Part shown: positions 45,331 to 54,992 of the stretch, in pieces | Layout of the letters: every line of letters starts with the position of its first letter | How positions within the stretch are numbered: the first letter of the stretch is position 1 | Assembly (NCBI RefSeq): GCF_019904135.1 | Contig: NZ_JAIOGQ010000008.1 | Coordinates: 1 to 64,000, forward strand | Direction of reading: 5' to 3' | DNA length: 64,000 nucleotides | Source: Paenibacillus caui | Lineage (GTDB): Bacteria > Bacillota > Bacilli > Paenibacillales > Paenibacillaceae | The notes under the pieces: generated by a model | What the model was told of the DNA's origin: nothing | Database searches by the model: none | Seen by the model: the letters and a program-made list of their open reading frames with translations, nothing else | Position numbers and translations under genes: made by a program

Positions 45331-46548
45331 TCAACCTTCCGTCAGGTGGCCGATAAATGCACCGAATACGTCATTTCCGTATAAAACGCCTTGTTCACTG
45401 AGCCGGTAGCCGTCCCCGTCGCTGCGTTTCAATAGAAGGCCGCTATTCAGCAGGCGCGCGAGCGGAGCAGAGAAAATATCCTCGAACCGTCTGCCAAACT
45501 GGGATTCGAAGCGTGAGCTCTGCATGCCGTCAAGCATGCGAAGACCTACCATGGCGAAATCCTCCATCGCTTCCTCTGTCGAGACCGTGAATTGTTCCAA
45601 TCTGGGCAATCCCTTGGCGGTTGCTTCGTTATACGGCGTTACTCCCTTGACGTTCATGTGGCGCCGCCGTCCCACATATCCATGGGCGCCCGCTCCGAGT
45701 CCGTAGTAATCCTCATTCCGCCAGTACGTCATATTATGACGGCTTTCATAGCCCGGTTTGGCGAAATTGCTAATCTCATACTGCTCGTAACCAGCAGCCT
45801 TCATTCGGGACATGAGCAGCAAATACATTTGCAGCTCATCCTCTTCATTCGGAAGCGGAAGCTGGTTCTTCTGATACAGCGTATGGAACAACGTGTTCTC
45901 CTCGACCTTCAGGCTGTAAATCGAATAATGCGGCAGCCCAAGCTCAAGCGCCTTCGTAATGCTTTCGTCCAGCATCTCCACCGTTTGGTTCGGCAGTCCG
46001 AACATCAGGTCGATCGAAAGATTGTACAGGCCTGCCTTGCGGGCATTTTCCAGGCTCCGGTACACATCGTCGGTATTATGAATACGGCCGATTCCGCTCA
46101 GCAGGGAATTCTGGAAGGACTGGACGCCAAAGCTGACCCGGTTGACTCCGCCAGCCTTCATGACAGCCAGCTTTTCCAAATCCGTTGTTCCCGGATTGGC
46201 TTCCATAGTGAATTCAATATCGGGCGCCCAGTTTGGAAAATGCTTCTTCACCGACGAGAGAAAAAATCCCATCTCCGCAGGGGTTAGTACAGTCGGAGTT
46301 CCCCCGCCTACAAAAATTGTGTCGATTCTCTCCGGCGGCGTTTCCTGAGCCGTCAGCTCCATCTCGCGGTCAAGCGCCTTGAGATATTCCATAACCGGCT
46401 GGTCCTTCAGCACATATGAATTAAAATCGCAATAAAAACATTTATTGGTGCAAAACGGAATATGGATATATACCGCCTTTGGCGAACCGGATGCTCGTTT
46501 GTTCATGGCAGGCATCCCTGTTCCGCCGATCTCCAGCTGTTGACTCAT
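45331..46548 (-). CDS. hemW: Radical SAM heme chaperone HemW
   Basis: HemW is a radical SAM protein that binds heme and is related to, but not the same as, coproporphyrinogen III oxidase HemN. The motif CTNKCFYCDF (CxxxCxxC) is near residue 30. FVGGGTPTVL and the RVSFGVQSFQ block follow. Unlike HemN the start is short, which fits HemW. The ATG at 46548 has AGGAGG about 12 bases upstream, which is long; the frame is open to 46581. It is the usual neighbour of lepA. Length about 405 residues. Confidence 0.94.
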   Translation of the reverse strand: MSQQLEIGGTGMPAMNKRASGSPKAVYIHIPFCTNKCFYCDFNSYVLKDQPVMEYLKALDREMELTAQETPPERIDTIFVGGGTPTVLTPAEMGFFLSSVKKHFPNWAPDIEFTMEANPGTTDLEKLAVMKAGGVNRVSFGVQSFQNSLLSGIGRIHNTDDVYRSLENARKAGLYNLSIDLMFGLPNQTVEMLDESITKALELGLPHYSIYSLKVEENTLFHTLYQKNQLPLPNEEDELQMYLLLMSRMKAAGYEQYEISNFAKPGYESRHNMTYWRNEDYYGLGAGAHGYVGRRRHMNVKGVTPYNEATAKGLPRLEQFTVSTEEAMEDFAMVGLRMLDGMQSSRFESQFGRRFEDIFSAPLARLLNSGLLLKRSDGDGYRLSEQGVLYGNDVFGAFIGHLTEG

Positions 46549-46626
46549 TCTATGAAATGCCTCCTTGTTTAGGACAGGCAAAAGCAGATTCTCCGTTAAG
46601 GCCGCTTATCGCCTTCCGCTATTGAT

Positions 46627-46652
46627 AAAAGGGAAAGCCAGCCGGCTTTCCC
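46627..46652 (-). terminator. Terminator downstream of lepA
   Basis: Minus-strand arms GGGAAAGCC and GGCTTTCCC with a 4-base loop are followed by TTTTATC. It separates lepA from hemW. Confidence 0.75.
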
Positions 46653-46660
46653 TTCTTCCA

Positions 46661-48478
46661 TTAATTATCGTCTATCTTCAGCACGGCCATGAAGGCTTCC
46701 TGAGGCACCTCAACGTTGCCGACCTGCTTCATACGCTTCTTGCCTTCCTTCTGCTTCTCAAGCAGCTTCCGCTTCCGTGAAATGTCGCCGCCATAGCACT
46801 TCGCAAGCACGTTCTTGCGCATCGCCTTGACCGTTTCCCGCGCAACGACCTTTGTGCCGACGGACGCCTGAATCGGCACCTCGAACATCTGGCGCGGAAT
46901 CAGCTCGCGCAGCTTCTCGCAGATGATCCGACCGCGGTGATAAGCTCTGTCGCGATGCACAATGAAGGACAGCGCATCGACCTGTTCACCGTTAAGGAGA
47001 ATATCCATTTTCACCAGATTCGACTTCCGGTAGCCGGACAGCTCATAATCGAAGGAAGCGTAGCCTTTGGTGCTGGATTTCAGTTGATCGAAGAAATCAT
47101 ACACAATCTCCGAAAGCGGGACCTGGTACGTAATCGTTACACGAGTCGTATCCAGGTATTCCATATTCACGAATTCGCCGCGCTTGCCTTGGCACAGTTC
47201 CATCACCGTTCCGACATAATCGTTCGGCACGATGATAGATGCCTTGACATATGGCTCCTCTACGTGATCAATCTTGCCGACCTCCGGATAATTGGATGGG
47301 TTGTCAATTTCGATCGTCTCGCCATTGGTCAGCGTTACCTTGTAAATAACGCTCGGCGCAGTCGTGATCAGCGGAATATTGAATTCGCGTTCAATCCGCT
47401 CCTGAATGACGTCCATATGAAGCAAACCGAGGAAGCCGCAGCGGAAGCCGAAGCCAAGCGCGCTTGAGGTTTCCGGTTCAAAGCTCAGCGATGCATCGTT
47501 GAGCTGCAGCTTCTCCAGCGCTTCCCGCAAATCGTTGTAATCGGATGTCTCAATCGGATACAGACCGCAGTAGACCATCGGATTGATTTTGCGATAACCC
47601 GGCAGCGGCTCGGCCGTCGGATGTTTCGCATCCGTGACCGTGTCGCCGACCCGGGTATCTCCAACCGTCTTGATGCCGGCCACAATAAATCCGACATCCC
47701 CGACGTTTAGCTCATCCACAATCGTCATGCGCGGCTTAAACGCCCCGACTTCAATGACCTCAAAACTTTTGCCCGTCGCCATCATTTTGATCTTGGACCC
47801 GGCTTTGATCTTGCCGTCAATAACGCGCACGTAGACGATAACGCCCTTGTACGGGTCATAGTGCGAGTCAAAAATGAGCGCTTTAAGCGGCTGATCCGGA
47901 TCCCCGCTCGGGGCCGGAACCTGCTGCACAACCTGCTCCAGGATCTCTTTGATGCCGATGCCCGCTTTGGCCGATGCCAGCACCGCTTCGCTTGCATCCA
48001 GTCCAATGACGTCTTCGATCTCCTGCTTCACCCGGTCGGGATCGGCGCTCGGCAGATCGATCTTGTTAATGACCGGCAGAATTTCAAGATCATTGTCCAG
48101 GGCCAGATACACATTCGCCAGCGTCTGGGCTTCAATCCCTTGCGCCGCATCAACCACGAGCAACGCCCCTTCACAGGCGGCCAGGCTGCGGGACACTTCA
48201 TAAGTGAAATCCACGTGTCCCGGGGTGTCGATCAGATTCAGCAGATACTCTTCCCCGTCGTCTGCCCGGTATGAAAGGCGTACAGCCTGAAGCTTGATCG
48301 TAATTCCTCGTTCACGCTCCAGCTCCATCTGATCCAGAACCTGCTCCTGCATTTCACGAGACGTCAACGCCCCGGTATATTCCAGAATCCGGTCGGCCAA
48401 TGTAGATTTACCGTGGTCTATATGTGCAATGATACTAAAATTTCTGATTTTCTTCTGTCTTTCTCTTAAGTCGCTCAT
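46661..48478 (-). CDS. lepA: Elongation factor 4 (LepA)
   Basis: LepA is a ribosome-associated GTPase related to EF-G that acts in translation quality control or ribosome assembly. G1 is [15 protein letters not shown] near residue 20; [15 protein letters not shown] is G3; [11 protein letters not shown] is G4. Other blocks are [15 protein letters not shown] and the C-terminal [24 protein letters not shown] signature. The length of 605 residues is standard. It lies between yqxA and hemW. Confidence 0.98.
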   Translation of the reverse strand: MSDLRERQKKIRNFSIIAHIDHGKSTLADRILEYTGALTSREMQEQVLDQMELERERGITIKLQAVRLSYRADDGEEYLLNLIDTPGHVDFTYEVSRSLAACEGALLVVDAAQGIEAQTLANVYLALDNDLEILPVINKIDLPSADPDRVKQEIEDVIGLDASEAVLASAKAGIGIKEILEQVVQQVPAPSGDPDQPLKALIFDSHYDPYKGVIVYVRVIDGKIKAGSKIKMMATGKSFEVIEVGAFKPRMTIVDELNVGDVGFIVAGIKTVGDTRVGDTVTDAKHPTAEPLPGYRKINPMVYCGLYPIETSDYNDLREALEKLQLNDASLSFEPETSSALGFGFRCGFLGLLHMDVIQERIEREFNIPLITTAPSVIYKVTLTNGETIEIDNPSNYPEVGKIDHVEEPYVKASIIVPNDYVGTVMELCQGKRGEFVNMEYLDTTRVTITYQVPLSEIVYDFFDQLKSSTKGYASFDYELSGYRKSNLVKMDILLNGEQVDALSFIVHRDRAYHRGRIICEKLRELIPRQMFEVPIQASVGTKVVARETVKAMRKNVLAKCYGGDISRKRKLLEKQKEGKKRMKQVGNVEVPQEAFMAVLKIDDN

Positions 48479-48592
48479 GCCTTACCCCCACAACAGGTAC
48501 TTGGAACCATCACTTCATTATAACAGCCTGAGGGTATGGCATCAATGGCAAGCCTTTCTGAGCCTTCCTGAGCCTATCCGGGTGCGATGCAG

Positions 48593-49114
48593 CTAGTTTG
48601 TAAGGGATCCAAACAGCGATACAACCCAGTTGATGCTTTTCTGGGACGCATCCTGAAGCAGCTCTCCCGTTTTATCGGCAAAGTGGTCGACGGCCGTCTG
48701 GGGCGAAGGCTGCAGCAGCATTTGCCCCGGCGTCTGATAGCTCTGCCCTCCGCCTGGCGCAGAACCGGGTGACCCGCCGCCCTGCGGGACGGCCTGTGTT
48801 TCCGTCTGGGAGGGCGCAGTTCCTGGAGTGGGCTGGGATCGATTTTGAACATAATAATAGGTCTGTCCATTCGAAAGCTTGACATAGGTTCCCTGCTCAT
48901 AGATCGAACCTGCCCCTCCAGCGCCGTCCGCCCCTTGCACAGCCGCCGGCGTTCCGCCGCTTCCGGTTCCGGCTGCCGGAGGTTCATAGCCGGCGGTTTG
49001 CGCCTGTGCATTATAGTCCGTGGACGGATTGTCCGAAACAAGCTGCATGCCAATGGCTGCTCCTGCCGCCAGAAGAGCTCCATATAACACTACTTTTTTG
49101 AATGCGCGTGACAT
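48593..49114 (-). CDS. yqxA: YqxA-like protein (DUF3679 type), signal-anchored
   Basis: This 173-residue protein has an N-terminal membrane anchor (KKVVLYGALLAAGAAIGMQL), a Gly/Pro/Ala/Gln-rich low-complexity linker and a short C-terminal helix (TAVDHFADKTGELLQDAS). B. subtilis YqxA is at the same position between spoIIP and lepA. The match is mainly by position and layout. A sporulation-linked role is possible but not shown. It is 20 bases from spoIIP. Confidence 0.65.
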   Translation of the reverse strand: MSRAFKKVVLYGALLAAGAAIGMQLVSDNPSTDYNAQAQTAGYEPPAAGTGSGGTPAAVQGADGAGGAGSIYEQGTYVKLSNGQTYYYVQNRSQPTPGTAPSQTETQAVPQGGGSPGSAPGGGQSYQTPGQMLLQPSPQTAVDHFADKTGELLQDASQKSINWVVSLFGSLTN

Positions 49115-49133
49115 GCGGATAATCCTCCTTTTA

Positions 49134-50462
49134 TTAAGAATGGTTCAAATCGGTCGTTTGTTTCTTGCCTTTGTCGGTGTTTTTGACAGTGTTTTTGCCG
49201 GCTTGAACCGTGCTGGCTTTCTTCGCTTTCTGATCTTCAAAATAAACGTCGGCAATGATGTCCGCCAAAATCTTCGAAGAACGCTGAAGCTCTTCCTCCG
49301 AGTTGTCAATGCCTCCAACTTCAATCAGTAGGCTGTTCGGAGAAAGCGACTGATTGTACTCCCCGTTGCCCTGGGCGCTTGTTTTCCCCCATATGCCCCG
49401 GGAGAGACCTGGATAAGCCTTTTCCATCCGCTCATGAATTTTACTCGCAAAAGCTTCATTTTTGCGCCAGTCCGGATTGCCATGACCGATTATAAAATAA
49501 ATTTGCGCGTAGCTGACCCCCTCGATCGTGGTTGTTGTCTTCTTGTAGCTCTGCGAGTCACGGTGAATATCAATGAAGTAATTTAAAGTTTGATAGTCAG
49601 CGAGCGCATCCTTGAGCGTAGCACGCGAATATTTGTAAGAGTAGTTATAATTGTAGCCGCTCACTTCCTTCATATAGTCTTCAAAGACGTGATGGGCTCC
49701 TACTCCTTTTTTCTCCAATTCTTCGGCAATAAAGTCGCCAACAACACCAACATTTTTGGAACGATTGGCCGAGCTTGGATTGTCGGTCTTCGTACCGAGC
49801 AGGGGGTTATAGGATTCGTGCGGATGGGAGTGGTAAACCATTACGGCTTTGACTTTATTTTTGGAGGGCTGCGTAGCACTCGAATCCCCATCCTTGTCCC
49901 CGCTGTCCTTGGAATTTCCGGGTTTTCCGCTACTGCCGTTCCCTTGGGAGGGATCGTCTACTTTGTCTTTGTCTGTATCCGGCGTTTTTCCGCTGCCGTC
50001 CCAGATTCGGTTGTCCGTGCGGTAATCTTCCGGCGCTGTGGGCGTTCCGCCTCTGGAGCTGGCTCTGAGCAGAATAGGGCTGTTGTTGCCAAGTCCGGGA
50101 ACTTCACGCGAAACGAGACTTTTCGGGTCCGAGGGATTGATGTTCGTCAGAAGCTGAAAGACGAAGTTCGTCATATGTTTACCGGAAAAGACATCGGAGG
50201 ACTCGCTCTTCTCAGGTTTCAGATGAGGAACCTCCATGCCGAGCATTTCAGCAAAAAATCCGCTGGACAGCGTGGAAGCCAACCCTTTCATGGAGGATAC
50301 CGGCGAAGTGTTCAAACTTTTTTCGGCCAGCCCCCCGACTCCAAGCATGATGAAAAAAAGCATCGACATTAGCGCCAGCACAATCAGCGTTTTACCCGTC
50401 GCCAATATCTGAATGATCTTCCGTTTTAACAGGCCGATATTCCATGTTTTGAACCCGTTCAT
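49134..50462 (-). CDS. spoIIP: Stage II sporulation protein P (SpoIIP)
   Basis: SpoIIP is the amidase/endopeptidase of the DMP complex that thins septal peptidoglycan during engulfment. From the ATG at 50462 (MNGFKTWNIGLLKRK) there is one membrane segment around residues 27-46, a low-complexity linker (DKVDDPSQGNGSSG region) and the C-terminal catalytic domain with VYHSHPHESY, FIDIHRDSQ, IGHGNPDWRKN and LLIEVGGIDN. GAAGGAGG lies about 10 bases upstream of the ATG. The length is 442 residues. It lies next to gpr. Confidence 0.95.
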   Translation of the reverse strand: MNGFKTWNIGLLKRKIIQILATGKTLIVLALMSMLFFIMLGVGGLAEKSLNTSPVSSMKGLASTLSSGFFAEMLGMEVPHLKPEKSESSDVFSGKHMTNFVFQLLTNINPSDPKSLVSREVPGLGNNSPILLRASSRGGTPTAPEDYRTDNRIWDGSGKTPDTDKDKVDDPSQGNGSSGKPGNSKDSGDKDGDSSATQPSKNKVKAVMVYHSHPHESYNPLLGTKTDNPSSANRSKNVGVVGDFIAEELEKKGVGAHHVFEDYMKEVSGYNYNYSYKYSRATLKDALADYQTLNYFIDIHRDSQSYKKTTTTIEGVSYAQIYFIIGHGNPDWRKNEAFASKIHERMEKAYPGLSRGIWGKTSAQGNGEYNQSLSPNSLLIEVGGIDNSEEELQRSSKILADIIADVYFEDQKAKKASTVQAGKNTVKNTDKGKKQTTDLNHS

Positions 50463-50562
50463 GACTCTATGTCCTCCTTCATCCGGTTGATGAAATCTCT
50501 TACACTTCAACTCTATGAGCCGGATAATAGAAGTAGAACAAGTTATTGATAAACAAGTAGAA

Positions 50563-50597
50563 ACGGTTCAGTCGCCCTTGTAAGGGAGATGAACCGT
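50563..50597 (-). terminator. Hairpin downstream of gpr, terminator-like
   Basis: Arms ACGGTTCA and TGAACCGT with an inner paired part (CCCTT/AAGGG) form a good stem. On the minus strand it is followed by TTCTACTTG, a poor T-run. It lies in the 224-base gap between gpr and spoIIP. Confidence 0.5.
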
Positions 50598-50734
50598 CTT
50601 TGTACGGCTGTACGGGATGCACAAATAGATGGAGAGCCAGGCCAATACTTTTCTATTTCAGCACATAGAAGCCTTGCAGCGCTGCGGGATTCATAGAAAG
50701 CTCTCTATCAGGCCGGAAGGATACAATCCATAGT

Positions 50735-51745
50735 TTAATGCGTATAGGCTCCGACATTATCCGAATTTACCGCCTGATGCAAGGAAGCATTTAACCCGCT
50801 GGCAACGACATTCGCGATATCTTCCACAAACTCGTCGATTTCTTTTGGCGTAACGATGACGTCATGGCCAAGCGGCTGCAGCACTTCCTTGACGAGCGCC
50901 AGCCTTTCCTGCTCGCTAAGATCGGTCAGCATTCCCATGATCTGCTTGGTCTGCTCGCCGCCGGCATTTTCACGCCCAAAATGGTCTTTCATCATATCAA
51001 TCGCGCTGCCCACGATCGTCGATGCGTAACAAACAGTAGGAACGCCGATGGCAATACAAGGGATGCCCAGAATCTCCTGGGTCAGGCCCCGCCGTTTGTT
51101 GCCGATGCCCGATCCGGGATGAATGCCGATATCCGCAATCTGAATCGTCGTATTGACCCGTTCGAGCGATTTGGAGGCAAGCGCATCGATCGCTACGATC
51201 ACATCCGGTTTCGTCCGGTCGATAATGCCCTGAACCACTTCGCTGGATTCAATGCCTGTCACCCCAAGAACTCCAGGTGCAATCGCGCTGACCTCGCGAT
51301 ACCCTGGCCGCACCTGTTCGGGCGCCAGCTCGAAATAATGCCGGGTCACCAGAATATTCTCCACGACAAGCGGACCTAATGAATCCGGCGTCACATTCCA
51401 GTTGCCCAAGCCCACAACGAGCACCTTGGCATTTTCAGGAACGCCGATCTTGTTCAAAAATCCCGTAAATTCCTTTATGAACACCTGAGCCACCCGTTCC
51501 TGCAAATCCGTATCCTGGGTTCGCAGGCCCGGAACCTCCAGGGTGATATAATGCCCTTGTACGCGCCCAATCTGACGTGATGCCGCTTCATTCATTACAT
51601 CTAGCCGGGTTACTTTAATGCCGTCATGTTCTTCGGCTTGTTCGTTTAGTCCCGGTATTGGCCCCCCGTGCGTGGCCTCGGCGATCTCTTTGGCTTCCAA
51701 CGCCAAATCCGTCCGGATACTGTACTGCTGCAAATCCAGTTCCAT
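50735..51745 (-). CDS. gpr: Germination protease GPR
   Basis: GPR degrades small acid-soluble spore proteins at germination. The product begins MELDLQQYSIRTDLALEAKE with the propeptide cleavage region near its start, as in Bacillus. Blocks VVGLGNWNVTPDSLGPLVV, APGVLGVTGIESSEVVQG and HPGSGIGNKRRGL are typical of the family. The length is 336 residues. It is divergent from rpsT and lies upstream of spoIIP in the usual order. Confidence 0.96.
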   Translation of the reverse strand: MELDLQQYSIRTDLALEAKEIAEATHGGPIPGLNEQAEEHDGIKVTRLDVMNEAASRQIGRVQGHYITLEVPGLRTQDTDLQERVAQVFIKEFTGFLNKIGVPENAKVLVVGLGNWNVTPDSLGPLVVENILVTRHYFELAPEQVRPGYREVSAIAPGVLGVTGIESSEVVQGIIDRTKPDVIVAIDALASKSLERVNTTIQIADIGIHPGSGIGNKRRGLTQEILGIPCIAIGVPTVCYASTIVGSAIDMMKDHFGRENAGGEQTKQIMGMLTDLSEQERLALVKEVLQPLGHDVIVTPKEIDEFVEDIANVVASGLNASLHQAVNSDNVGAYTH

Positions 51746-51838
51746 GTTTTAAAACCTCCTTTTACCGCTGTTTCTTGTATTGTGCGGGAGAAGCACAAAG
51801 TTTATACAAAAGAAATAACGTGGATTTTACGGATTTTA

Positions 51839-51867
51839 TTGCATTTTGCCTTGCCTCGTGCTAAACT
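51839..51867 (+). promoter_or_regulatory. SigA-type promoter of rpsT
   Basis: TTGCAT (51839-51844) and TAAACT (51862-51867) are 17 bases apart, about 55 bases upstream of the rpsT start. Confidence 0.65.
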
Positions 51868-51921
51868 ATTTTAAGTTGTGAATCATCTGGGTGATAATGC
51901 CTTTTACAGGAGGTGAATGCA

Positions 51922-52194
51922 ATGCCAAACATTAAATCCGCAATCAAACGCGTAAAGACTAGCGACAAGCGTCGTGCTCTGAACGCTTCCCAAAAATCGG
52001 CACTTCGTACCGTTGTTAAGACTGCCGACACAGCACTCGTTAACAATGACGTAGAAGCAGCCAAAGCTGCAATCATCGCCGCTACCAAGAAACTGGATAA
52101 AGCCGCTACCAAAGGTTTGATCCACAAAAACGCAGCTGCACGCAAGAAATCCCGTCTTGCCAAAAAACTGAACGCCCTTACGTCCCAAGCGTAA
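51922..52194 (+). CDS. rpsT: 30S ribosomal protein S20
   Basis: S20 is a basic, all-helical 30S protein. From the ATG at 51922 it is 90 residues and begins [26 protein letters not shown] lies 6 bases upstream. An in-frame GTG at 51913 lies inside that site and is not used. It is a single-gene unit on the plus strand with its own promoter and a bidirectional terminator. Confidence 0.97.
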   Translation: MPNIKSAIKRVKTSDKRRALNASQKSALRTVVKTADTALVNNDVEAAKAAIIAATKKLDKAATKGLIHKNAAARKKSRLAKKLNALTSQA

Positions 52195-52230
52195 CCCGGC
52201 CGTTTATATACAGCTAAGCTGACAAGCGCC

Positions 52231-52267
52231 AAAAGACCTGAACGAAATTTTTCGTTCAGGTCTTTTT
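52231..52267. terminator. Bidirectional terminator after rpsT
   Basis: AAAAGACCTGAACGAA and TTCGTTCAGGTCTTTTT form a perfect stem of about 15 bp with A and T runs on both sides. Confidence 0.92.
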
Positions 52268-52286
52268 ACTTTGGGCAGTGCTATAG

Positions 52287-52319
52287 AAAAATGGCCCTTC
52301 CCCTATACGGGAAAGGGCT
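52287..52319 (-). terminator. Terminator downstream of holA
   Basis: Minus-strand AGCCCTTTCCC and GGGGAAGGGC pair around a short loop, followed by CATTTTTC. It is 8 bases past the holA stop. Confidence 0.8.
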
Positions 52320-52327
52320 GTTACGCT

Positions 52328-53347
52328 TCAAGCCCCCAAGCGCAGCAGGAACATTTCAATGCCCAGCACCTTGTCCATGCGTCCGCTTTTCATTTCGTAA
52401 TCCAGCTGGGCAAGGTGTAACAAAGCATTGTTCAGTTGGGCCTGACTGAATTTGCGCGCCTGCTCGCTGGCGATTTTGACGGCATAGGGATGTAGTCCAA
52501 GCTGGGAGGCAATCTGCTGCTGGGAATAGCTATGGCCGCCGAGCTCCTTAACCTGGAGCATAATTCTGAACTGGCGGGCGATCAGCGCCGCAATTTTGAT
52601 CGGCTCTTCCTTTTGTTTAAGCAGCTCATAAAAGGTATTGATCGCCCGGTCAAGCTTCAAATTCGCAATATCTTCAACCATTCCGAACACATTTTGCTCG
52701 GTCGTTCTGGCAACTAGCTTTTCAACCGCTTCCACGCTGATTTCCCCGCCTGCGCCCGCAAACAGAGAGAGCTTGTCCAGCTCTGCGGACAAAGCCGACA
52801 TCTGCACGCCCGAGCTTGCGATAAGCGTTTCCGCTGCCTTTTGCAGCATCGAGCACTTCCGCTTCCCGGCTTCGCGAACCACCCATTGCACCAGCTCCTC
52901 TGCCTTAAGTGGCATAAAGGAAATCACTTTGCCGGACGATTTTATCGTTTTCACCGTTTTTTTGCGTTCATCCAGCTTCTCTCCGTTTACGACAAACAGA
53001 ACGACACTGTGATCGGCCGGATCGGCCAAATAAGACAGCAGCCGGTCAACGTTATGTTCGATTTTGCCTCCCTCTTTGCCCGCCGAAAACAGTGAACCCG
53101 CCTTCACGATGACGAGCTTGCGCTCCACCAGAAAAGGCAGCGTCTCCGCTTCCTCGACAACGAACTCCACCGGCGTTTCCGTCAAATCCATATGAATGAC
53201 CGCAAACTCCCGGTTATCGGGCTCCACCAGTTGATCGGTAACCGTGTCAACAAATTCCCGGATCTGATATTTTTCGGTGCCGTAGCACAAATATAAAGGG
53301 CTGATCTTGCCCTGCTTGATTTCTTTTATGGCCGTTCTGGCATCCAT
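52328..53347 (-). CDS. holA: DNA polymerase III subunit delta
   Basis: HolA is part of the clamp loader that opens the beta sliding clamp. The 339-residue protein begins with KEIKQGKISPLYLCYGTEKY, the family N-terminus, and has the AAA-like fold with SGVQMSALSAELDKLSLFAG and a C-terminal collar domain (LLKQKEEPIKIAALIARQFR). It is opposite rpsT, the usual arrangement in Bacilli. Confidence 0.95.
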   Translation of the reverse strand: MDARTAIKEIKQGKISPLYLCYGTEKYQIREFVDTVTDQLVEPDNREFAVIHMDLTETPVEFVVEEAETLPFLVERKLVIVKAGSLFSAGKEGGKIEHNVDRLLSYLADPADHSVVLFVVNGEKLDERKKTVKTIKSSGKVISFMPLKAEELVQWVVREAGKRKCSMLQKAAETLIASSGVQMSALSAELDKLSLFAGAGGEISVEAVEKLVARTTEQNVFGMVEDIANLKLDRAINTFYELLKQKEEPIKIAALIARQFRIMLQVKELGGHSYSQQQIASQLGLHPYAVKIASEQARKFSQAQLNNALLHLAQLDYEMKSGRMDKVLGIEMFLLRLGA

Positions 53348-53723
53348 CTGTTCTTACCCCTCCCGTGAAATCCCCTTCTAAAGCGACGAGAATACCATGA
53401 ATCAATGCCGATTTGCTCACAGGGAACCAAACTTTTAAACCTTAATTTTTATCCAAAACGCCGCTTCCGGCGCAACCTGCCACCGACTGATGTTCCTATT
53501 GTAAAATAACTTTCTTCCTCAAACAACAAAGGAACCTCAGGCTCGTTCAAAGAGCTGAAGTTCCTTTGTTCCAGTGCATCTATATAAACACAGGCAAGAA
53601 AAGCTCTAGAAACTTTTCTGCCTATGGTCATACGACGTCCGGTTGCCGATCACTTAATTGTTCGTTCGGTAGTTCATGCAATAGTTACTATATACTCTAT
53701 TCCGATCCTTTGAAAAAGGTTCC
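53348..53723. other. Gene-free gap of 376 bases with one strong inverted repeat
   Basis: Nothing but the inverted repeat at 53525-53570 was recognised. A frame at 53449-53631 (minus) exists but has no ribosome binding site or family likeness and spans the inverted repeat. Confidence 0.6.
53525..53570. repeat. Long near-perfect inverted repeat
   Basis: AACAAAGGAAC-C-TCAG-G-CTC pairs with GAG-C-TGA-A-GTTCCTTTGTT around a 7-base loop. It is about 155 bases downstream of the anti-sigma stop. It is probably a terminator, although T-runs are short on both strands. Confidence 0.6.
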
Positions 53724-54992
53724 TCATTTTTGAAGAGAGGCTGCCGCCTGTTTCGCGTCTACCTTTGAACTAACGGTAACGCCATCCTGAATCACGCTGT
53801 AGGAGAACACAGCGCCCTCCGCGGCCCATTCTCCGCCTGCCCATTCACCTTTAAGCGGATCGTCGTATATTTTTACCTGTTTGCCTGAAGAAATATCATA
53901 GACATTCAAATGTTCGTCTTCGAGCATCGCCACATAGTTGCCATCCGGAGAAACCCATTGGTTGGAAGGAAGCAGGGAAGTAATATCAAAAATCGTCGAC
54001 TCCTCGTTATGACGGGAAATTTGAGGATCGATCATTTCGTCGTCCAACCTTTTATCGCCCTCTAGAGGCTCCCCCTTGGGCTCCTGGGCGTTATCATCAG
54101 CCCCGGAATCCGCGACAAACAGCTGCTGGGGATCCTGGCTGCTGTCGGCTGATGCAGGAGCGCTTCCGCCTTCAGGGTTAGCCGGGGAAACGGATGGACT
54201 TTCGCCAGGTGCGGCCGTGGCTCCCGCGCTATTTGGAGCAACCTTTTCTCCTGAAGCATGACTGCTTTGCTGGCCGTTGTCCGGGTTCGGTGAAGCCGTG
54301 GCGTTCGGAGAGTTCGAAGAAGTGCTGCCGTTCTTGGCATCCTTGGTGTCCGCAGGTTCCGGAGTCGGCTCCGGCTGCTTCAGGGCCGTCCCGTTGTTAT
54401 TGCCAGAACTAGAGAACATACTATCGGATGGCGAAGCTGCTCCTCCGTCCGAACCGGAAGAGCCTTCTACCGTATTTCCGCTGTTGGTACCGGCAGAGCT
54501 GCTGTCCGATGTGTCCATCGTAGAACTCGTTGTCATATCCTTCTCAGTTGCGGGCTCCGCATTCGGAATCTGCTTCGGCTGAAATTGATAGATACAGAAC
54601 CCGAGAATAATAGCCGCAGCCGCTCCCCCGGCTGTCCGGGCCCATAAACGTGTTCTCCGTTTGGATGAAATCCGTTCCTGGTCTTCCTGCCTGCTGTTGC
54701 GCACGCTACGCATCAGCGGCGCCACATTTCCCTGGGCGGGACCCGATTTGTCTTCTGCCGCTTCCAATCGGTCCAATTCGTCAAGCTGCGGCATAATGGC
54801 ATCTACCAGACTGTAGCGGGGCTTGACGTCGGGCAGGTTGTCCAATTGGTCCGACACCCTCTTCAGCATATCGAACATTTCGGAACAATCCGCACAGTTG
54901 TCCAAATGCTGAAGCAGCTGCTTCTGCTCGGTTTCACTCAGATCATGGTCCAAATACCGATTCATCCATTCCACCGCCTCGGAGCATTTCAT
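53724..54992 (-). CDS. Anti-sigma factor with zinc-finger (zf-HC2) and long extracellular part
   Basis: The N-terminal anti-sigma domain has the zinc motif His29-x3-Cys33-x2-Cys36. One membrane helix lies near residues 119-137 (GGAAAAIILGFCIYQFQ). The outside part has about 170 residues of Ser/Gly/Pro/Ala/Glu-rich low complexity, then an 85-residue C-terminal segment (WVSPDGNYVAMLEDEHLNVY, GEWAGGEWAAEGAVFSY) that looks like beta-propeller blades. The start overlaps the sigma gene by 4 bases. It should hold the ECF sigma factor at the membrane until an envelope signal releases it. The signal is unknown. Confidence 0.88.
   Translation of the reverse strand: MKCSEAVEWMNRYLDHDLSETEQKQLLQHLDNCADCSEMFDMLKRVSDQLDNLPDVKPRYSLVDAIMPQLDELDRLEAAEDKSGPAQGNVAPLMRSVRNSRQEDQERISSKRRTRLWARTAGGAAAAIILGFCIYQFQPKQIPNAEPATEKDMTTSSTMDTSDSSSAGTNSGNTVEGSSGSDGGAASPSDSMFSSSGNNNGTALKQPEPTPEPADTKDAKNGSTSSNSPNATASPNPDNGQQSSHASGEKVAPNSAGATAAPGESPSVSPANPEGGSAPASADSSQDPQQLFVADSGADDNAQEPKGEPLEGDKRLDDEMIDPQISRHNEESTIFDITSLLPSNQWVSPDGNYVAMLEDEHLNVYDISSGKQVKIYDDPLKGEWAGGEWAAEGAVFSYSVIQDGVTVSSKVDAKQAAASLQK

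Noticed and set aside
45187..45384. 65-codon plus-strand frame in the hemW-acetyltransferase gap
   Set aside because: No ribosome binding site; it runs into hemW from the opposite direction and contains the 11-bp tandem repeat.
53449..53631. 60-codon frame downstream of holA
   Set aside because: It spans the large inverted repeat and has no ribosome binding site.
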